Part shown: positions 59,716 to 64,000 of the stretch, piece after piece
How the letters are laid out: each line of letters opens with the position of its first letter
How positions within the stretch are numbered: the stretch's first letter is position 1
NCBI RefSeq assembly: GCF_000969645.2
Contig: NZ_CP014222.1
Coordinates: 3,413,740-3,477,739, forward strand
Length of the DNA: 64,000 bases
Source of the DNA: Janthinobacterium sp. B9-8
GTDB lineage: Bacteria; Pseudomonadota; Gammaproteobacteria; Burkholderiales; Chitinibacteraceae
Reading direction: 5' to 3'
Notes under the pieces: generated by a model
Seen by the model: only the letters and a program-made list of their open reading frames with translations
Database searches by the model: none
What the model was told of the DNA's origin: nothing
Position numbers and translations under genes: made by a program

Positions 59716-60737
59716 TGCAAGCCACCACAGAGCGTCTTCCCCAGACCAGAGGGGAAGATGCCAAGCCTGCAGCAAAAGGCGATAGCACCGAACAAATCAG
59801 CGCAAAACACGCCATGCTCGCCCACTTTGTGCAATACCTGGAAGGTGAAAAAGGCGCAGGGGAGCACACGCGTGCAGCCTATGAGCGCGATATGGCCACC
59901 CTGATCGAATGCGCTGCTGGCCATGATTTATCGGCGCTCACACCCAAAGAAATTCGCGGCTATGTGCGTAAACTGACCGGCCAAAGCCTATCGGCCAGAA
60001 GCATCGCCCGCACGCTTTCAACCTGGCGCACGTTTTATCGCCTGATGTGCCGAGATTTTCACTGGCCGATGAACCCCGCCGATGGAGTAAAGCCTCCGAA
60101 AGCCAGTAAAAAACTACCCGCTGCGATGACCATTGATGACGCCAGCGGCTTTTTAGAAAACATGCCTGACGACGAAATCTTGGCCTGCCGGGATAAAGCA
60201 ATCTTCGAGCTGGCTTATTCTTCGGGCCTGCGCGTGGCGGAATTGGTTTCGATTACCTTGCTGGATTTAGACCTCAACCACGGCATGGCGGTAGTCACGG
60301 GTAAGGGCGGCAAAACCCGGCAACTGCCCGTTGGCAGCGTGGCATGTGAAGCCATCCGCCGCTGGCTTCTAGAGCGCCCCAAACTGACCCCGAAAGACAA
60401 CACGGTATTTATCGGAAAAAACGGCGGCTCGCTCAGCACCCGCGCTGTGCAACTACGCATCAAATACTGGGAAACCAAACTCAATATCGCCGAGCCACTC
60501 TACCCGCACAAACTGCGCCACAGCTGCGCCAGCCATTTACTCCAAAGCTCCCACGACCTGCGCGCCGTGCAAGAACTCCTCGGCCACGCCAGCATCGCCA
60601 CCACCCAAGTCTATACCCACCTCGATTACCAGCACCTAGCGCAAGAATACGACCGAACTCACCCAAGGGCTAAAAAGCCTGAGGATGAAGAAGAGAAGTT
60701 AGCTTTGTTGCTGCGTAAACCCAAACCCAAATCTTGA
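59715..60737 (+). CDS. xerC: Tyrosine recombinase XerC
   Basis: Resolves chromosome dimers at dif with XerD. The 340 residues have a core-binding domain (about 32-118) and a catalytic domain with R173, H265-x-x-R268, H291 and nucleophile Y300. The 30-residue N-terminal extension is longer than usual. The stop codon and the preceding four codons (PKPKS end) lie inside the first bases of repeat copy 3, so the C-terminal tail may have been reshaped by the repeat. Starts with a TAATG overlap. Confidence 0.94.
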   Translation: MQATTERLPQTRGEDAKPAAKGDSTEQISAKHAMLAHFVQYLEGEKGAGEHTRAAYERDMATLIECAAGHDLSALTPKEIRGYVRKLTGQSLSARSIARTLSTWRTFYRLMCRDFHWPMNPADGVKPPKASKKLPAAMTIDDASGFLENMPDDEILACRDKAIFELAYSSGLRVAELVSITLLDLDLNHGMAVVTGKGGKTRQLPVGSVACEAIRRWLLERPKLTPKDNTVFIGKNGGSLSTRAVQLRIKYWETKLNIAEPLYPHKLRHSCASHLLQSSHDLRAVQELLGHASIATTQVYTHLDYQHLAQEYDRTHPRAKKPEDEEEKLALLLRKPKPKS

Positions 60738-61160
60738 AACACGAAGGGCACGGAGAACGCGGAGTTTCACGGAGAAAAACGGAGGGGGAATTAAGCGATT
60801 TACTTTGAAATTTGAAGTTTGGACACTTCCAAACGCAGCCATCTAAGTTCATCCCGATACTTGTTGCACAGGGCTTTTATCCCCCCCTGAAAACGCGCCG
60901 AGCGAGGAACAAGCGGGCGGGGTTTCGGCGAGGACTGTTTGAGCGAAGCGAGTTCCGCAGCCGCCGCTCGATTGTCCGCAGCGAAGGGGTTTCGCGTTTG
61001 TGGGGTCGCCTTCTTTGGCTTCGTTTCTTGGCGACGCAAGAAAGGAAGGTCCAGCGGGACGCCCGCACCTAAATCAACGTGCCGAAGGCACTAAAAAAGC
61101 CTTTCTGACTTAAATTAGCACATATCAAACAAGAAAACGGCGGGTTCCACCCGCCCTACA
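60723..61160 (+). repeat. Composite intergenic repeat, copy 3
   Basis: Module 1 (60723-60780) starts within xerC (AAACCCAAATCTTGA includes its stop codon). The linker resembles copy 2. The core (60866-61110) closely resembles copy 1. A REP-like hairpin GGCGGGT-TCC-ACCCGCC follows at 61139-61155. A 79-residue - strand frame (60800-61039) shares ADNRAAAAELASLKQ and KPRPLVPR with the frame in copy 1, but frames on both strands are conserved, which points to DNA-level rather than protein conservation. Confidence 0.87.
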
Positions 61161-61177
61161 ACGGCTCACCAAACCTA

Positions 61178-62134
61178 CTAAGAAAACCTCCCCTGCAATT
61201 TAAATTCCTCAGTCGCTTTAATTAAAGCCGTAGCAATCCCCGGCTCCATTGCCGCATGACCCGCATCAGGGATGATATGCAAAGTAGATTCAGGCCAAGC
61301 CTGATGCAGGCGATAAGCCGATTTTGGTGGGCAAATCACATCGTAGCGGCCTTGGATAATCACCGCAGGCAAATGGCGAATCTTCCCCACTTGTTGCAGC
61401 AACTGGTCTTCTGCCATAAAGCCGGCATGGTACATATAGTGTGCTTCTAGACGGCCTAAGCTGGTGCAAACGGCGTCAGTTTCAAACTGGGCAATGGTGC
61501 TGCTTTGCGGCTCTAAAAACAGGCAACTCCCTTCATAACGGCTCCAGCTGCGGGCGGCAGGCAGATAGACTTCTGGATTATCATTAAAGAGCCGCTGACT
61601 ATAGGCTTCGAGCAAATTACCCCGCTCAGCTTCAGGAATATGCGCTGCGAATTCGGTGTGGACTTCTGGGTAAAAATGGCCGATGCCATTCACAAACCAA
61701 TCCACCTCGGCCGCAGTGCAGAGGAAAATTCCGCGCAAGATAAAGCCTAAACACGCCTCAGGATGTGCCTCGCCATAGGCTAGCGAAAGAGTCGATCCCC
61801 AAGAGCCGCCAAACACCAGCCACTGCTCTACATCCAGCATCTGACGCAATACTTCGATATCGGCGATTAAATGAGCCGTGGTGTTATTGCGATACTCACC
61901 CAAGGGTGTTGATTGCCCTGCGCCGCGTTGATCAAATAGCACAATGCGGTAATAACTAGGGTCAAAAAAGCGACGATGCATGGGCGAAATACCGCCACCG
62001 GGGCCGCCATGTAAAAACAGCACCGGCACGCCATCAGGGTTACCACATTCTTCCCAGTAAAGGGTATGCACATCATCTACGGCCAGGCGGCCGCTGCAGT
62101 GGGGCTGAATTTCTGGAAACAATAAGTCGCTCAT
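61178..62134 (-). CDS. pip: Proline iminopeptidase
   Basis: Alpha/beta-hydrolase that releases N-terminal proline from peptides. The 318 residues contain the oxyanion motif HGGPGGG (about 42-48), DQRGAGQS, and the nucleophile elbow GGSWGS with S111. The catalytic aspartate and histidine fit GRYDVICPP and DAGHAAMEP. It stands between repeat copy 3 and feoB, same strand as feoB, with a 68-bp gap. Confidence 0.96.
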   Translation of the reverse strand: MSDLLFPEIQPHCSGRLAVDDVHTLYWEECGNPDGVPVLFLHGGPGGGISPMHRRFFDPSYYRIVLFDQRGAGQSTPLGEYRNNTTAHLIADIEVLRQMLDVEQWLVFGGSWGSTLSLAYGEAHPEACLGFILRGIFLCTAAEVDWFVNGIGHFYPEVHTEFAAHIPEAERGNLLEAYSQRLFNDNPEVYLPAARSWSRYEGSCLFLEPQSSTIAQFETDAVCTSLGRLEAHYMYHAGFMAEDQLLQQVGKIRHLPAVIIQGRYDVICPPKSAYRLHQAWPESTLHIIPDAGHAAMEPGIATALIKATEEFKLQGRFS

Positions 62135-62202
62135 TCATTAACCTTTGTAAGATGGATGCAAAACAGGGGCATTGCTGCCCCTATTTATGCCAAATCTGCA
62201 AA

Positions 62203-63969
62203 TCAAAAACCTAAGGCTCTCGCCCCTTGGTAAAAGACAAACGACAGCACCCAAGCGAGTAATAAAGAATAGACCACAGAGAAAGTCGTTAGCGCTACGC
62301 TATTCGATTCCTTGCGCATGGCCGCAATAGTAGAAACGCAGGGCACATAGGTCAATGAAAATAGCATAAAGCTATAAGCCGATACCGGATCAAGCACGAT
62401 AGATAAATGATGTGCCAAGGCAGGGCCGTCTTGCCCAGCAATCACCGCTAGCGCACCCAACACCACTTCTTTAGCCACAAAGCCAAACATTAAAGCAATC
62501 GACAGCTCGGCCTGAATACCGATCGGCGATAGCACCGGCTGAAAAAATTCCGCAATCATGGTGGAATAACTGTGTTGTGGGTTTGGATAATTACTCAACA
62601 GCCACACCAAGACCACACCAATCACAATCATAGTCGTCGCCAAGCGCACAAAGCCTGCAGCCTCGCCCCAGCCACGTAAAAATATTTGCCGCAACACAGG
62701 AAAGCGATAAGGCGGCAGCTCTAGTGTAAACGGCTCAGTCGATTTAAAGCGGCCACGCAGCAGGAGTGCCGTGCCCATAGAGATAAAAATACTCGCAAAA
62801 TAGAGTGATAACAGCACCCAAGGCGCTTGCAGCGGACTAAACAGCGCTCCGGTTAAAAAGAGAAAAATCTGTAAACGTGCCGAGCAAAGCGAAAAAGGAA
62901 TTGCCAGCATCGTCAGTAAACGCGCCTTTCTATCCCGAATCACCCTTGTTGCCATCAGCGCAGGCACATTGCAGCCAAAGCCCATCATCAGCATCACAAA
63001 GCCGCGCCCATCCATGCCGAGGCGTGCCATCAGCCCATCCATCATAAAGGCCGCACGGGAGAAATAACCCGAGTCTTCAATAATGGCCATCAGGCAAAAG
63101 AACAGAAAAATAATCGGGATAAAAGTCAGTACCGTACTCAGCCCATCGTACACACCATTCACCAAAAGCCCCGCTAAAAAAGGCGGCCATGTGGCTGCAG
63201 CGGGCACAAGTGCCGCCTGTTTAAACCATTCCAAACCATCGCCTACCGCATCTTGCATCGGCACGCCCAAGACATAGGTCAGCTGAAACAGACAAAACAT
63301 CATCAAAACAAAAATAGGCAGGCCCAGCCAGGGGTGAAGAATCCAGCGATCCAGCATGGCGCTTGGGCCTGGCGCTAATACGGCGGGCCGGTCAATAAAA
63401 CGCGCATAGAGGCGTGCCTCTTCATCATGCAAAGATTCAGAGCGTGGCGCGGCTGCCAAATCAATTTGCCGAGGCGGCTGATGGCTGATCAAGCGATTCA
63501 AAGCGTCTTTAAGTTCGCTGATTCCTAGGCCATGTTTGGCGCTTATTTTTAATACGGGGCAAGCTAATTGCTCGGCCAGCCCTTGCACATTAATTTGTAC
63601 CCCTGCTTGCTTGGCCTCATCGCTCATATTCAGCGCAACCACCAAGGGCGCGCCCAGCGCTTTAAGCTGCAAAGCCAATACCAGTTGCCGATCAAGCTGC
63701 GTTGCATTTAGCACCAAAAGAATGGCATCTAGCTCAGTTTTATTGAGAAACTCCTGAGCGAGGCGCTCATCCTCGGCCCCGCCGCTTAAATCATAAATCC
63801 CCGGCAGATCGACCATCTGCACCATAGAGCTACCGAGCAAAATACGACTAGAAGCCAATTCCACCGTTAGCCCCGGCCAATTGGCTGTACGCGCTGTGCC
63901 CCCCGTAATGCGGTTAAATAAGGTCGATTTACCGGTATTGGGCATCCCCACGAGGGCAACGCGTTTCAT
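62203..63969 (-). CDS. feoB: Ferrous iron transporter FeoB (short form)
   Basis: Inner-membrane Fe(II) uptake protein with an N-terminal G domain. The 588 residues contain G1 GMPNTGKST (8-16), DLPG (G3), NMSD (G4) and a SAK G5-like site, then about eight to ten membrane segments in two Gate domains. E. coli FeoB is about 770 residues, so this is the compact form. Its ATG overlaps the stop of an upstream frame (ATGA). Confidence 0.93.
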   Translation of the reverse strand: MKRVALVGMPNTGKSTLFNRITGGTARTANWPGLTVELASSRILLGSSMVQMVDLPGIYDLSGGAEDERLAQEFLNKTELDAILLVLNATQLDRQLVLALQLKALGAPLVVALNMSDEAKQAGVQINVQGLAEQLACPVLKISAKHGLGISELKDALNRLISHQPPRQIDLAAAPRSESLHDEEARLYARFIDRPAVLAPGPSAMLDRWILHPWLGLPIFVLMMFCLFQLTYVLGVPMQDAVGDGLEWFKQAALVPAAATWPPFLAGLLVNGVYDGLSTVLTFIPIIFLFFCLMAIIEDSGYFSRAAFMMDGLMARLGMDGRGFVMLMMGFGCNVPALMATRVIRDRKARLLTMLAIPFSLCSARLQIFLFLTGALFSPLQAPWVLLSLYFASIFISMGTALLLRGRFKSTEPFTLELPPYRFPVLRQIFLRGWGEAAGFVRLATTMIVIGVVLVWLLSNYPNPQHSYSTMIAEFFQPVLSPIGIQAELSIALMFGFVAKEVVLGALAVIAGQDGPALAHHLSIVLDPVSAYSFMLFSLTYVPCVSTIAAMRKESNSVALTTFSVVYSLLLAWVLSFVFYQGARALGF

Positions 63970-64000
63970 ACGAGCACCCCATGCTCAGCAAGCAGAGGAT
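63966..64000 (-). CDS. 3' end of a gene upstream of feoB, possibly feoA
   Basis: Only the last 11 codons are in the window. The frame ends PLLAEHGVLV and its TGA overlaps the feoB ATG (ATGA), which indicates translational coupling. FeoA is the usual neighbour, but the tail is too short to identify. Confidence 0.35.
   Translation of the reverse strand, partial: PLLAEHGVLV

Noticed and set aside
60812..61072. 86-residue + strand ORF inside repeat copy 3
   Set aside because: Resembles dubious ORFs recalled from repeats in other proteobacteria. No ribosome site, and the frame is not kept in copy 2.
51946..61177. Insertion sequence or integron explanation for the three repeats
   Set aside because: No transposase or integrase frame, terminal inverted repeats or target duplications could be seen. 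XerC is the housekeeping recombinase in its normal dapF-DUF484-xerC operon.

Overview
The window is a contiguous piece of a betaproteobacterial chromosome, most likely from the order Neisseriales (Chromobacteriaceae-type, e.g. an Iodobacter/Deefgea/Chitinibacter relative). The evidence is the gene order pilB-pilC-pilD-coaE-zapD-yacG, the infA gene lying between secY and rpmJ in the spc operon, the betaproteobacterial character of the ribosomal and RNA polymerase proteins, and a moderate base composition. The genus is inference and no database search was run.

Layout. (1) 25-5490, + strand: type IV pilus assembly genes pilB, pilC and pilD, then coaE, zapD and yacG in one tightly packed operon. 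(2) 5502-7183, +: two acyltransferases matching ornithine-lipid synthesis (OlsB, OlsA). Four 11-bp-spaced PhoB-type half-sites precede them. (3) apaH (-) and an HDOD-domain gene (+) diverge from 7987-8040. (4) 8947-41440, mostly - strand: the full ribosomal/transcription super-cluster. In transcription order it runs tRNA-Tyr, tRNA-Gly, tRNA-Thr, tuf, tRNA-Trp, secE, nusG, rplK, rplA, rplJ, rplL, rpoB, rpoC, rpsL, rpsG, fusA, second tuf, then the S10, spc and alpha operons down to rplQ. Several hairpins between genes look like attenuators or leaders. (5) Two tandem tRNA-Phe genes (+) with their own promoter and terminator. (6) A GntR-family regulator and a small lipoprotein. (7) 43373-50536, -: a tyramine-forming cassette made of an APC-family antiporter, tyrosine decarboxylase, an aromatic amino acid permease and tyrosyl-tRNA synthetase, with pyridoxal kinase just downstream. 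A perfect FNR-type box (TTGAT-N4-ATCAA) lies at the start of this cassette. (8) 50866-64000: mixed housekeeping genes (rlmG, a YegD-like Hsp70, a flavin reductase-like gene, ridA, a CoA-binding protein that appears to start at AUU, a DUF1835-like gene, a DUF2145 pair, dapF-DUF484-xerC, pip, feoB). Three copies of a roughly 300-400 bp non-coding repeat interrupt this region.

How the genes work together. The ribosomal block supplies translation and transcription machinery, with leaders that suggest feedback control (L10 leader, rplL-rpoB attenuator, the rpsL-rpsG interval, rpsJ-rplC and rpsQ-rplN hairpins). The tyramine cassette imports tyrosine, decarboxylates it, which consumes a proton, and exchanges tyramine for tyrosine. 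This is a known acid-resistance and proton-motive-force module in lactic acid bacteria. Here it would be switched on without oxygen if the FNR box is functional, and PdxY could supply its PLP cofactor. The olsBA pair would replace phospholipids with phosphorus-free ornithine lipids under phosphate limitation if the PhoB sites are functional.

No phage, transposase, CRISPR array or rRNA operon was seen. The most unusual items are the PhoB array, the FNR-type promoter on the tyramine cassette, the AUU-start gene and the three-copy structured repeat whose module 1 supplies the stop codon of xerC.
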